64,000 nucleotides of DNA, taken from NCBI GenBank assembly GCA_964640125.1, contig CAZXGG010000002.1:1-64000 (forward strand). The letters run 5' to 3'. Below are positions 1 to 8,655 of this stretch, piece after piece; the first letter of the stretch is position 1, and every line of letters begins with the position of its first letter. A program made the translations under genes and the position numbers. The notes beneath the pieces were generated by a model. That model was given only the letters and a program-made list of their open reading frames with translations, was not told the DNA's origin and ran no database searches. Origin of the DNA: G020353115 sp964640125 (GTDB lineage: Bacteria; Bacteroidota; Bacteroidia; Bacteroidales; VadinHA17).

Positions 1-493
1 AATACTCCGTGGATCGAATGGTATATACACCCGGTTTGTCAAACCTCCAGAGAACATCATTTTTATGTCCGGGAACTACCTGCATCTGGAAAACCATCGA
101 ATTGTCCTGCCGGAACACCCCAAATCCATAGGTAAGATCATTGGAGGTCACATCAAAAAGAACCAGATCATTGCAATCGATGACCAGTTCTTCAGAAGGT
201 AGCGTGAATGCATGCTTCTCGACGGTGATCTGGAATGTTTTGTCGGGAACATATTCTGACCGGTGCAGATCCACAGGGACCCAGGGAATGGTATGAGAGG
301 TCACAATGTGGAGCGATACTCCGAGAACCGTTAACATACCTACAAAGGAATAAAAGAACCAGGTTTTTACTATACCGGTTTTTGCCGGTCTTGTTGCCTT
401 GTAACCAAACCAGGCAACAAGAAGGATGATGACCACGCAGTAGAGCGTATAGACAATTGTCTGTCCGTTCAGGACTATTGTTGAATCAACCAT
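1..493 (-). CDS. Cytochrome c oxidase subunit II-like protein without CuA ligands (partial, 3' end off window)
   Basis: Reading the minus strand from the ATG at 493 gives 164 residues running off the window edge. Two membrane segments (about 12-30 and 45-66) precede a cupredoxin-type subunit II domain, recognised by SNDLTYGFGVFRQD (117-130), QMQVVPG (136-142) and KPGVYTIRSTEY (153-164). In CuA-bearing subunits the first motif carries a His ligand and the last begins the CxExC ligand loop. Here they are Tyr122 and Ser161, so the CuA site appears lost, as in quinol oxidases. It would be a membrane subunit of a heme-copper oxidase or a related NO reductase; subunit I should lie beyond base 1. 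Family membership is fairly sure, the electron donor is inference. Confidence 0.75.
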   Translation of the reverse strand, partial: MVDSTIVLNGQTIVYTLYCVVIILLVAWFGYKATRPAKTGIVKTWFFYSFVGMLTVLGVSLHIVTSHTIPWVPVDLHRSEYVPDKTFQITVEKHAFTLPSEELVIDCNDLVLFDVTSNDLTYGFGVFRQDNSMVFQMQVVPGHKNDVLWRFDKPGVYTIRSTEY

Positions 494-577
494 GTTTTTT
501 CATTTATTTGTCTACAGATGGAACTTGGTGGAGATGTATAAAATCAGTTGCCGGTGGATCAGCCCGCAAGCCCTTCT

Positions 578-592
578 ATTAATTTTATTAAT
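578..592. promoter_or_regulatory. Short palindrome upstream of the oxidase subunit II gene
   Basis: ATTAAT-TTT-ATTAAT lies 85 bases upstream of the subunit II start, in an AT-rich stretch. It is a perfect dyad with a 3-base spacer. It could be an operator, possibly for the nearby Rrf2 protein, but AT-rich DNA gives such dyads by chance. Confidence 0.2.
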
Positions 593-648
593 TTGAAATT
601 TGCATATCTGGAAATCAAACAGCCATGTAAGCTATTTTTTGTACAATG

Positions 649-1077
649 TTAACGGTTGTAATTTAATTCATCCAATAATCTTTTTTCTCCACTTAATCTC
701 TGAATTTCCGTGATATCACGGGAAAGTTCTAAACAACCCAGATAATTTCCTGCCTCATCCCTCAATGCGTAATATTCTATTAGTATCTTACTTTTTTTAT
801 TATTATTATCCGAATCCAAGTCTAAATCAATCCAGAATCTGGCAAGGTCTCTTTTTCCACTTTTCATCTCATCAAGTATCTTTTCAACTAAATGAACGCT
901 TTTTTTAGGATGACAATTTCTAACATCTCTGCCTATCACACCTTTTGGTCTTTTGAAAATTCTGGTATCATGCTTATTCCATGCTAACACTTTATCATTA
1001 GCATCAATTACTGAAAATTCAAATGGGATTGTTTCGAATAATGAATCCAGGATGTCCTTTGATAATGTACCAACCAT
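649..1077 (-). CDS. Stand-alone PAS domain protein
   Basis: A 142-residue soluble protein made almost wholly of one PAS domain. It begins with a short helix, then FEFSVIDANDKVLAWN, followed by the GRDVRNCHPKKS segment typical of the PAS domains attached to DUF438 proteins, and ends with the core strands YLGCLELSRDITEIQ. There is no kinase, cyclase or HTH part, so it probably works as a sensor or binding partner; the conserved Cys-His could bind a cofactor, which is inference. The ATG at 1077 is preferred over an in-frame TTG at 1095. It follows the Rrf2 gene on the same strand but has its own promoter-like sequence. Confidence 0.7.
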   Translation of the reverse strand: MVGTLSKDILDSLFETIPFEFSVIDANDKVLAWNKHDTRIFKRPKGVIGRDVRNCHPKKSVHLVEKILDEMKSGKRDLARFWIDLDLDSDNNNKKSKILIEYYALRDEAGNYLGCLELSRDITEIQRLSGEKRLLDELNYNR

Positions 1078-1181
1078 AGTCTTTCTTTTAGTCAATGATT
1101 TTTTATTTTTTTTTGTCTTTATCTAACCTCATATAATCTGAAATAGAATGATTACTGCCAAGGTAAAAATAAAATGCCATA

Positions 1182-1212
1182 TAAAGGTAGTATATTATTA
1201 TAAAAAAACAAA
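1182..1212 (-). promoter_or_regulatory. Bacteroidota-type promoter for the PAS gene
   Basis: On the minus strand TTTG (1212-1209), 19 bases, then TACCTTTA (1189-1182). This fits TTTG-N19-TAnnTTTG with one mismatch in the -7 box. It lies just past the Rrf2 stop codon and about 105 bases before the PAS start. Confidence 0.5.
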
Positions 1213-1218
1213 AATTAA

Positions 1219-1617
1219 TCAGCTATTGGTGAAATGTGCGATGGAAGTGGTTTTCAGGATACCGATGATTTTTTCTCTGGATTCATGCCATACATTGTGC
1301 AGGACACAGGGATTATCAAAGGGACACTCTTCGAAATTGAGAAAACAGGTGTTGAATGCTTCCAGCCCTTCGACAGAATCAATAACATCTGCAATAAAAA
1401 TTTCTTTCGGATCTTTTTTGAACTCGAATCCTCCGTTTCTGCCTCTGTGGCTTTGTATGTATCCGTTTTTTGAAAGGGTGGTGAGCAATTGCCTCAGGTA
1501 TTGTAATGGAATACCAAGCCGATCATGCAGGTAGGAACCGGAATAGACCTCTTTTTTTTCCGATGCCATGAGGTGAAGGATTTTCAGGGTATAAAGCGTT
1601 GTTTTACTAAAGATCAT
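1219..1617 (-). CDS. Rrf2-family transcriptional regulator, three-cysteine type
   Basis: 132 residues, the usual size for Rrf2. The N-terminal winged helix contains GIPLQYLRQLLTTL (35-48) and the wing RGRNGGF (58-64). Cys91, Cys98 and Cys104 form a C-x6-C-x5-C cluster, like the iron-sulfur loop of NsrR, IscR and RsrR, so it probably senses NO, oxygen or Fe-S status. Family and cysteines are seen; ligand and targets are inference. The truncated heme-copper oxidase-like subunit nearby would be a logical target. It starts at the ATG at 1617, with an intrinsic terminator separating it from the peptidase gene upstream. Confidence 0.85.
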   Translation of the reverse strand: MIFSKTTLYTLKILHLMASEKKEVYSGSYLHDRLGIPLQYLRQLLTTLSKNGYIQSHRGRNGGFEFKKDPKEIFIADVIDSVEGLEAFNTCFLNFEECPFDNPCVLHNVWHESREKIIGILKTTSIAHFTNS

Positions 1618-1653
1618 AAATGCTATGTCTGTATATCATTTAACATAAAAAGG

Positions 1654-1694
1654 GGAGGGAAATGGGTTATTATGCAGATTTTTCATTTCCCTCC
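1654..1694 (-). terminator. Intrinsic terminator after the M3 peptidase gene
   Basis: GGAGGGAAATG and its perfect 11-base complement CATTTCCCTCC form a stem with a 19-base loop. On the minus strand the stem is followed by CCTTTTT. It sits 17 bases after the peptidase stop and before the Rrf2 start. Confidence 0.65.
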
Positions 1695-1710
1695 GATCGG
1701 TACTATCTAT

Positions 1711-3810
1711 CTATTCAATAAATCCACGGTTTCTGAGCAGTGCTTCAATGCTTGGGTCTTTGCCCCTGAAATTTCTATAGAGAACAGCGGGGTCATCTGA
1801 TCGTCCTTTTGACAGCACGTGTTCGCGGAACCTGGCGGCGATCTCTTTATTGAAAATATCGCCACTCTCTTTGAATGCTTCGAATGCATCGGAATCAAGC
1901 TGTTCCGACCAGCTATAGGAATAGTATCCGGCTGAATAACCGCCGATCACATGGCTGAAATAGGTGGTACGGTACCGCGGAATGATCTCATCAATCAGTC
2001 CGTATTTATCCATGGCTTCTTTTTCAAATGCAAGCACATTTTCCACAGAGGGTTCTGTCAGGCTGTGGTATTCCATATCGAGCAATGACGCAGCGATGTA
2101 TTCAACGGTAATAAAACCCTGGTTAAAGTTGGCAGCAGCTTTCAGCTTTTCAACAATTTCTGCAGGAATTACTTCTCCGGTTTGATACTGCAGTGCATAC
2201 ATATTCAGTACTTCAGGCTCAAGAACCCAGTGTTCCATTATCTGGCTTGGCAGCTCAACGAAATCACGGGGTACTCCCCTCAGTCCTTCGTAGGGAACAT
2301 CGGTGAACAGGCCATGTAGTGCATGTCCGAATTCATGGAACATGGTACTGACTTCTTCGAAGTTTAGCAGAGCCGGGGCATCTCCTGATGGCCTGGAAAA
2401 GTTACCGACAATGCAAACCACAGGTGTAATTTTTTTACCGTCCTCATACCGGCCGCTTCGAAAACTGGTAGTCCAGGCACCCACCCGTTTCCCTTCTCTG
2501 GGATGCCAGTCGGTATAAAGTATACCAAGGTGAGAGCCGTCGTTATCGAACACTTCAAAACATTGGATTTCGGGATGGTATTTGGGAATATCGGTCAGTT
2601 CCTTGAAGGTTATTCCATAGAGTTTGGTTGCCAGGTCGAACATGCCCTTTTGGACATTTGGCAGGGCTAAATAGGGTCGAACCATCTCATCGTCGAGGTC
2701 ATATTTTTCTTTTCTTATTTTTTCGGTATAATACCACCAATCCCAGCTTGCCAGTTTAAAATCACCGCCTTCTTCATCAATGATCGCCTGTTGTGCAGCG
2801 GCTTCCTGTTTGGCTACCGGGAGGGCAGCTTCCCAGACCTGTTCCAGGAAATTGAAAACCGTTTCGGGATTTTTCGCCATGTTTTGTTCCAGGACAAAAT
2901 GGGCATGACTGTCATATCCCAGCAGTTGGGCTCTCTTGACGCGCAGATTAATGATTCCCTTAAATATCTCTTTGTTATCGTATTCATTGTTGTTGTTTCC
3001 GCGCATGAAGTAGGCACGGTAAATCTCTTCCCTGAGACCTCTCTTTTCGGAGTATTGCAGGAAGGGTATCCAGCTTGGTTTCTGCAGAGTAAACACCCAG
3101 CCGGTGGTATCAAAGTTTGCAGCAGCTTCTGCAGCGGATTGGATTACCCCTTCGGGCAAACCGGCAAGATCCGCTTCATCCGACAGGTACAGTTTGAAAT
3201 CGTTTGTTTCAGCAAGCAGGTTATCGCCGAATTGTACACTGAGTGAAGAGAGGCGTTGATTAATCTCTTTAAGTTCTTCTTTCTTATCTTCCGGAAGATC
3301 GGCACCATTTCTAATGAAGTTTTTATAGGTTCTTTCCAATAAGGTCATCTGCGGTTTGGTCAGGTTCATTGTTTCCCGGTTTTCCCATACTGCCTTGACG
3401 CGATCAAATACCCTGGGATCAAGTGTTATTTTGTCCTGATGTTCCGTCAACAGGGGAGCTACTGCACGGTTTACTGCCTGCAGTTCAGGTGTTGTGTTTG
3501 CGCTGTTAACCGGGTAAAATGCTCCGGCTACCTTATCGAGAAGCTTCCCACTCCTGTCCGCAGCTGCAATGGTATTTTCGAAATCGGGTTCTTCCTCGTT
3601 ACTGAGGATCGCTTCCATTTCAGCCAGTTGCTCCTCCATACCTTTCTTGAATGCAGGCAGGTAGTGCTCGGGTTTGATCTCCTCAAACGGAGGAACCTGG
3701 AAAGGAGTATCCCACTTCATAAAAAATGGATTCATATCTGATTCTGGTTTTGGTTTACAGGCCGTAAGGATAATCAACAGGGCCAGAATAACAAATGCTA
3801 TTTTTTTCAT
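1711..3810 (-). CDS. dcp: M3 family zinc metallopeptidase, peptidyl-dipeptidase Dcp-like lipoprotein
   Basis: 699 residues, the normal length for M3 peptidases of the Dcp/oligopeptidase A group. The N-terminus is a lipoprotein signal, LLIILTAC with Cys18 as the lipidation site, so the enzyme is tethered to a membrane facing the periplasm. The zinc motif HEFGHALHG gives ligands His492 and His496 and catalytic Glu493. The C-terminal half holds the M3 signature HVIGGYSAGYYSYSWS. It degrades short peptides, removing C-terminal dipeptides if truly Dcp-like. It stands alone, with a promoter-like region upstream and a terminator downstream. Confidence 0.9.
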   Translation of the reverse strand: MKKIAFVILALLIILTACKPKPESDMNPFFMKWDTPFQVPPFEEIKPEHYLPAFKKGMEEQLAEMEAILSNEEEPDFENTIAAADRSGKLLDKVAGAFYPVNSANTTPELQAVNRAVAPLLTEHQDKITLDPRVFDRVKAVWENRETMNLTKPQMTLLERTYKNFIRNGADLPEDKKEELKEINQRLSSLSVQFGDNLLAETNDFKLYLSDEADLAGLPEGVIQSAAEAAANFDTTGWVFTLQKPSWIPFLQYSEKRGLREEIYRAYFMRGNNNNEYDNKEIFKGIINLRVKRAQLLGYDSHAHFVLEQNMAKNPETVFNFLEQVWEAALPVAKQEAAAQQAIIDEEGGDFKLASWDWWYYTEKIRKEKYDLDDEMVRPYLALPNVQKGMFDLATKLYGITFKELTDIPKYHPEIQCFEVFDNDGSHLGILYTDWHPREGKRVGAWTTSFRSGRYEDGKKITPVVCIVGNFSRPSGDAPALLNFEEVSTMFHEFGHALHGLFTDVPYEGLRGVPRDFVELPSQIMEHWVLEPEVLNMYALQYQTGEVIPAEIVEKLKAAANFNQGFITVEYIAASLLDMEYHSLTEPSVENVLAFEKEAMDKYGLIDEIIPRYRTTYFSHVIGGYSAGYYSYSWSEQLDSDAFEAFKESGDIFNKEIAARFREHVLSKGRSDDPAVLYRNFRGKDPSIEALLRNRGFIE

Positions 3811-3879
3811 GGTTTTGGATTGTTTGGTTTGTATTGAGGTTAGCTCTTATGTTAGCAAGATCAATTGGATTTGAGAGCA

Positions 3880-3910
3880 TAAATGTACATTATCGGAAGG
3901 AAGTTTGCAA
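3880..3910 (-). promoter_or_regulatory. Probable promoter of the M3 peptidase gene
   Basis: Minus strand: TTG at 3910-3908, 20 bases, then TACATTTA at 3887-3880, one mismatch from TAnnTTTG. Transcription would start about 60 bases before the ATG. Confidence 0.35.
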
Positions 3911-4074
3911 TGATCGGCAGAAGATAATGGCATGTTTTACACCAGCGACTTTAGATCAGTCTCTAACTTGGGTATTTTGAAGAGAGAATGTTGTATTAAC
4001 TCATGAAATTTTCAATTCACTTGAAAAACCCTTACTTTGTCAATAATTCTGAATCTGATATCAGCCTGAATTAT

Positions 4075-5604
4075 ATGAATACAACGCTTAACAAAATCGG
4101 CTTCGATAATGAAAAATACCTGAAGGAACAGACGGCAGCTATTCTGGAACGGGTCGATCAGTTCAATGGCCGGTTGTATCTTGAGTTTGGCGGCAAGATT
4201 CTGTATGATTACCATGCTGCCAGGGTACTGCCCGGCTTTGATCCCAATGTAAAGATGCGGCTTCTGCAGAAACTGAAAGATAAGACTGATGTGATATTAT
4301 GCATTCATGCCGGTGCTATTGAGCGGAAGAAAATGCGTGCTGATTTTGGCATTACCTATGATGTTGATGCTTTAAAGACCATTGATGATTTCAGAAAATG
4401 GGGAATAGAGGTCAAAGCCATTGTGATTACCCGCTACCGGGATCAACCTGCTGCCAGGTCGTTCAAAAACAAGTTGGAGAGAAATGGGATGACCGTATAC
4501 ACTCATCATTTTACGAAAGGATACCCAACCGATGTAGATACCATTGTCAGTGATGAAGGATATGGTGCCAATGAGGAGATCCGGACAGACAAGCCGATTG
4601 TTGTGGTTACCGGACCCGGACCGGGAAGTGGGAAACTCGCCACTTGCCTAAGCAACTTATACCATGATTATAAACAGGGCATAAAGGCCGGATATGCGAA
4701 ATTTGAGACCTTTCCCATATGGGATCTTCCACTGAATCATACGGTTAACATTGCCTATGAAGCAGCGACCGTGGATTTGAAGGATGTGGTAGAGATCGAC
4801 CACCATCACCTCGCAGCCTATAATATCAGCGTGGTAAACTACAATCGTGATATTGAAGCGTTCCCCCTGTTGCAACGGATTATTGAAAAGATAACCGGGA
4901 AAGAATCGGTCTATAAATCACCCACGGATATGGGAGTGAACCGTGCCAGTTCCGGGATTGTATCAGACAGCGTTATCCGGGAAGCCTCCCACCAGGAGAT
5001 CATACGGCGCTACTTCCGGTGTGCATGCGAATATGTCATGGGCCTTATCGATAAGGATACATTGTCCAGGGCGGAAATGATCATGAAAAAGGTGGAGGCG
5101 AAAGTTGAAGATAGAAGGGTCGTGATTCCTGCGCGAGAAGCTGCCAGGGAAGCCATGGAATCAGGCAAAGGGCACAATGGCATTTTTTGTGGCGCGGCCA
5201 TTGAGTTGAGTGATGGAACGATCATCAAAGGTAAGAATTCACCGCTCATGCATTCCTCATCCAGTCTGATTTTAAATGCTATAAAGCACCTGGCGAACCT
5301 TCCGGACGATTTACACATCCTCCCCAAAAACATGATCGATTCGATCGCTCATTTGAAAGGTGATGTTCTTTCCAGGGAGAGGCTGAGTTTGAATCTTGAT
5401 GAAACATTGATTGTTCTTGGGATCAGTGCCCTGACCAACCCGGATGTAAAAAAGGCAACGGAGTGCTTAAAAAACTTGAAAAATTGTGAGGTTCATCTTA
5501 CCCACATGCCTACTCCGGGTGATGAAGCAGGGTTGCGTAAGTTACAGGTAAATCTGACCTGCGATCCCCAATTTCCTTCCCAAAGCCTGTTTTCCAGTGG
5601 TTAG
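4075..5604 (+). CDS. DUF1846 domain-containing protein
   Basis: The frame is open from an ATG at 4003, but conserved family sequence begins at the ATG at 4075 (MNTTLNKIGFDNEKYLKEQ), and the 24 residues before it look unrelated, so 4075 is preferred (509 residues). The family is recognised from LYLEFGGKILYDYHAARVLP, VVVTGPGPGSGKLATCLS, AGYAKFETFPIWDLPLNHTV and YKSPTDMGVNRA. The GPGPGSGK stretch resembles a phosphate-binding loop. Proteins of this family have solved structures but no settled function; a nucleotide- or phosphate-linked enzyme is a guess. The gene is monocistronic. Confidence 0.85.
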   Translation: MNTTLNKIGFDNEKYLKEQTAAILERVDQFNGRLYLEFGGKILYDYHAARVLPGFDPNVKMRLLQKLKDKTDVILCIHAGAIERKKMRADFGITYDVDALKTIDDFRKWGIEVKAIVITRYRDQPAARSFKNKLERNGMTVYTHHFTKGYPTDVDTIVSDEGYGANEEIRTDKPIVVVTGPGPGSGKLATCLSNLYHDYKQGIKAGYAKFETFPIWDLPLNHTVNIAYEAATVDLKDVVEIDHHHLAAYNISVVNYNRDIEAFPLLQRIIEKITGKESVYKSPTDMGVNRASSGIVSDSVIREASHQEIIRRYFRCACEYVMGLIDKDTLSRAEMIMKKVEAKVEDRRVVIPAREAAREAMESGKGHNGIFCGAAIELSDGTIIKGKNSPLMHSSSSLILNAIKHLANLPDDLHILPKNMIDSIAHLKGDVLSRERLSLNLDETLIVLGISALTNPDVKKATECLKNLKNCEVHLTHMPTPGDEAGLRKLQVNLTCDPQFPSQSLFSSG

Positions 5605-5726
5605 CATGGGGCTGTGTCAGATCTGCTTTTCACGGTTCCGCAGGGATCTCGGGGAAAAGAACGCATAGAAAAAAGCAAAAAAAGCAACGTCTGCATCATT
5701 TTTCACATCAGCTTTGCTTCGTGAAG

Positions 5727-5747
5727 ATCCTGAAACAAGTTCAGGAT
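5727..5747. repeat. Small hairpin in the DUF1846/FtsX intergenic region
   Basis: ATCCTGAA-acaag-TTCAGGAT is a perfect 8-bp stem with a 5-base loop, between the convergent DUF1846 and FtsX genes. Nearby (5763-5790) lies another partial dyad around GCAAGCTTGC. Such short GC-rich dyads recur in this window (29713, 40706, 54388) and look like interspersed intergenic repeats; this one may also help end transcription. Confidence 0.4.
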
Positions 5748-5798
5748 AAGTTCAACTAGAGCATTCTGCTTCGCAAGCTTGCAGAAAGCTAGTTTCAC

Positions 5799-8189
5799 TT
5801 ACTCATATTTCAGGATCCTGGCTGGATTCACCCGGGATGCTTTGTAGGTCTGAGAACTGATTGTGACAAATCCTACAACAAAGACAATAAGCACTCCGAT
5901 TGCGATTAATCCTGCACCAAAAGAAACGTGATTTGCCAGGTATTGAAGCCACAGGTTATTGATTAGGTATGCAATCGGGGCTCCAATAACCGCTGCAATC
6001 AGCATCATGATGAGGTAAGACCTGGCGACCAGTGACATGATGCTCCTGGCCTGTGCACCAAGTGCCTTTCTTATGCCAATCTCCTTCAGGCGGGTTTGTA
6101 TACTGTAGGTTGCCATCCCCAGCAGGCCAAAACCGGCAATGACAATCGCCAGAATGGCTGCGAAGCCGACAGTATATAAAATGTCTTCAAAGAAAGAGTA
6201 ATATTCCCTGATCTCTGCATCCAGGAAATCACCATCCATGTCATGGTAGGGGTCGATCTCTTTCCACTGATTTTTGAGTTTATCAACCGTCATGACCATG
6301 TTCCCGGAATGCAGCCTGAAAACGATATACCGGCAGTTCTCCGGATTATGCCAAAGGATGAGCGGTTTCAACGGCAAAAACAACGCACCATAGTAATAAT
6401 CTTTGACAACCCCGATGACTTCCACCAGGGTTGAATCCCAACATATGAACGAAGTCCCAACCGCTTCAAGAGGGGTTCCCAGGTTAAAATGTTCAACCGT
6501 CTTTTCATTGATGATTACGAAATTCTCATTCTCATCACTCAGATCCTCCGGGAATGTTTTTCCTGCAACCAGTTCCAACCCCATGGTTTCAATATACTGC
6601 TTATCGACATAGAAACAGTTGGCAGAATACTTTTCATCTTCCTCGTTTATCCGGAGATCCACGCCGCGGAAGTTTCCAACTCCTGGAATATGTGATTCAG
6701 CTGAGATAGACTCGATTTCGGGAATCCGGCTGTACTGGTTTTTTACTTTTCCAAGGTCATGCCCCCTCATGTGGATGTTGAATACCACATCCCGGTCGAA
6801 TCCCATTTCTGCATTGATCATGAAATTCATCTGTTTAAAGATCAGCAGGATGGATATGATAAAAACCATGGAGAAAACAAACTGGGTGATCAACAGGATC
6901 TTACGCAGGGTGAGTTTGCTGAAAAAACGGATGTTGGCAATGCCTTTCAGTACATTCACCGGTTTGAAGGCAGAGATAACGATTGATGGGAGGATCCCTG
7001 AAATAAAACCGGTTAGCAGGGCAAAAACCAGGAACCAGATATATACCACTACATTTTGTTCAGGCTTGATTTCCAGCAGTGACATCATTTTCATCCCGGA
7101 GAAACCGGGCAGGAGAAACTGGAGCAGGGCATAGGCAACCACCAGGGAGAACAATGATATTAGCATTGCTTCGAATAAAAACTGAATAATGACCTGGTTT
7201 CTGCTAGCACCAACCGTTTTCCGGACACCCACTTCCCTGGCACGCATCAGGGACCGGGCAATGGACAGGCTGGTGTAGTTGAATGCAGCAGAAATGATGA
7301 TGACCAGGGCAAGACCTCCCATAAAAAGGATGAATACCTTCGGTAAAAAAAATCCCATTTCATTGGCCAGTATGGGTCCCGGTACTATTTTATTCAGTGG
7401 TTGTAAATAGAAGGAAACATTGCGCTCTTCATCATCCTTGTATTGTTCAATACTGATCTCATCAAGGGCACGCTGAATACCATCAAGGTCAGCGTTCTCG
7501 TGAAGCAGTAAATAAACATGATTCGCCCAGAAGTCAGTCCAATCATGAGCTGTAATGGTCTCTTCTTCCTTTGTCTGAATTGCTTCCAGCGTGGTCGCAG
7601 AGACCAGGGCTTCAAACTGGATGTGTGATTTCTGCCTCGTCTGCCCAACAATCCCGGTTATCAGAAAATCTCCTACACTGTCGATTTGTAAAAACTTACC
7701 GGTTGGATCCTCCTCACCAAAAAATTTCATTGCCACTTCTTCTTGCAAAACCATAGAGTATGGTTCTTTCAATACATCTTCCGGTGTCCCGCTTTTCAAA
7801 GGAAAATCAAACACCTTAAAAAAATCTTCACTGGCATAGAGCCCGTTTATCCGGATCAGGGCTTCATCCTTTGCTGCCTCACCGAAAAACGAATTGTTCA
7901 GTATTACCGTTTTTTCCACAAACGGATAGTTGTTTGCCAGTTCATAACCGAGAGGGAAGGTGGTGGAGGCATACTTAAGCTGAACATGGCTAAGGCTATC
8001 AATCGATTGAACCCTGTATATTCGTTCCTTTCTTGTATGGAACTGATCATAGGATAATTGATCCACTATAACAACAATGATCAACATGCATACAGACATG
8101 CTGAGGGAGAGGCCAAAGATGTTAAGCAGTGAGAACCGTTTGTTGCGGAAGATGTACCGCAAGGCAGTGAGCAGGTAATTTCTGATCAT
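5799..8189 (-). CDS. ABC transporter permease of the MacB/FtsX type
   Basis: 796 residues with the Bacteroidota layout: an N-terminal membrane helix (about 18-42), a MacB-like periplasmic domain, three helices with FtsX signature VGVRKTVGAS (about residue 320), a second periplasmic domain, and three C-terminal helices with IGIRKALGAQ. It thus contains two FtsX units in one chain. Such permeases pair with a LolD/MacB-like ATPase and act by mechanotransmission, moving antibiotics, lipids or lipoproteins; no ATPase gene is adjacent here. The upstream region carries a sigma-54-like promoter and evenly spaced activator half-sites, suggesting control by an NtrC-type regulator. The substrate is unknown. 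Confidence 0.9.
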   Translation of the reverse strand: MIRNYLLTALRYIFRNKRFSLLNIFGLSLSMSVCMLIIVVIVDQLSYDQFHTRKERIYRVQSIDSLSHVQLKYASTTFPLGYELANNYPFVEKTVILNNSFFGEAAKDEALIRINGLYASEDFFKVFDFPLKSGTPEDVLKEPYSMVLQEEVAMKFFGEEDPTGKFLQIDSVGDFLITGIVGQTRQKSHIQFEALVSATTLEAIQTKEEETITAHDWTDFWANHVYLLLHENADLDGIQRALDEISIEQYKDDEERNVSFYLQPLNKIVPGPILANEMGFFLPKVFILFMGGLALVIIISAAFNYTSLSIARSLMRAREVGVRKTVGASRNQVIIQFLFEAMLISLFSLVVAYALLQFLLPGFSGMKMMSLLEIKPEQNVVVYIWFLVFALLTGFISGILPSIVISAFKPVNVLKGIANIRFFSKLTLRKILLITQFVFSMVFIISILLIFKQMNFMINAEMGFDRDVVFNIHMRGHDLGKVKNQYSRIPEIESISAESHIPGVGNFRGVDLRINEEDEKYSANCFYVDKQYIETMGLELVAGKTFPEDLSDENENFVIINEKTVEHFNLGTPLEAVGTSFICWDSTLVEVIGVVKDYYYGALFLPLKPLILWHNPENCRYIVFRLHSGNMVMTVDKLKNQWKEIDPYHDMDGDFLDAEIREYYSFFEDILYTVGFAAILAIVIAGFGLLGMATYSIQTRLKEIGIRKALGAQARSIMSLVARSYLIMMLIAAVIGAPIAYLINNLWLQYLANHVSFGAGLIAIGVLIVFVVGFVTISSQTYKASRVNPARILKYE

Positions 8190-8260
8190 GATTGTTTCTC
8201 TGTTTGAATTGAAAATTACAAAATTTCAGGCTATCGGTAGATGGTCCGTCCGTTAATTTT

Positions 8261-8276
8261 ATCAACTTGTATGCCA
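8261..8276 (-). promoter_or_regulatory. Sigma-54 type -24/-12 promoter of the FtsX permease
   Basis: The minus strand reads TGGCATACAAGTTGAT. Compared with TGGCAC-N5-TTGCW the -24 box TGGCA is intact, the spacing is exact and the -12 box is TTGA in place of TTGC. Transcription would begin near 8250, about 60 bases before the ATG. No better TAnnTTTG promoter is visible in this leader. Confidence 0.5.
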
Positions 8277-8342
8277 TCAATCATAAGTGATTGATATCCA
8301 AATGATTAATAAAAAAGATCGTGTTTATTAAGTGTATCATAC

Positions 8343-8368
8343 CGAACAGCATTGTTCAGAAGTGAACA
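8343..8368. promoter_or_regulatory. Three phased half-sites, candidate upstream activating sequence
   Basis: CGAACA (8343), TGTTCA (8353) and TGAACA (8363) are alternating half-sites exactly 10 bases apart, forming two overlapping dyads with 4-base spacers. They lie about 70-110 bases upstream of the sigma-54-like promoter, the usual enhancer distance for NtrC-type activators. Confidence 0.5.
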
Positions 8369-8655
8369 GATTTGGATGAAAAGGTTACCCTTCGAAGGTT
8401 GTTATCTCATACGGCTGGGCTTACCGTACATGGGTTCGGAGGTTATGCTTTTGATGAAGCAGTTCCCACTACCGTTCAGGTTCTAAACGGTGAAGAACCG
8501 GCCAATTCAGATCCGGTTGTCGCAGATACTGTCCCCGGTGCATTATTCAGGTATTCAGGCGAAATGAAGAAGGTGAGATCATTGAACTGGAGATTGCAGG
8601 AATGTGGACTGCCACGAAGATACGGGAGAACCTGTTTTTTCATCTTCCGGACTGA
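8366..8655 (+). pseudogene. Decayed fragment of a serine beta-lactamase-like hydrolase
   Basis: From 8366 the frame reads TDLDEKVTLRRLLSHTAGL and continues to VVADTVPGALFRYSG near 8560. This is a central piece of a class C beta-lactamase-like hydrolase (the region after the SxxK helix). An in-frame stop at 8363 removes the N-terminus with its catalytic Ser-Lys, and no YxN or HTG motif follows. From 8563 to the stop at 8653 a different frame gives a plausible-looking tail (EIIELEIAGMWTATK), so a deletion or frameshift joined two remnants. The 3' end runs into the mscS gene on the other strand. A full-length relative lies at 44695. Confidence 0.6.

Noticed and set aside
1148..1534. Plus-strand frames opposite the Rrf2 gene
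   Set aside because: Antisense to a well-supported regulator, with no start signal or domain.
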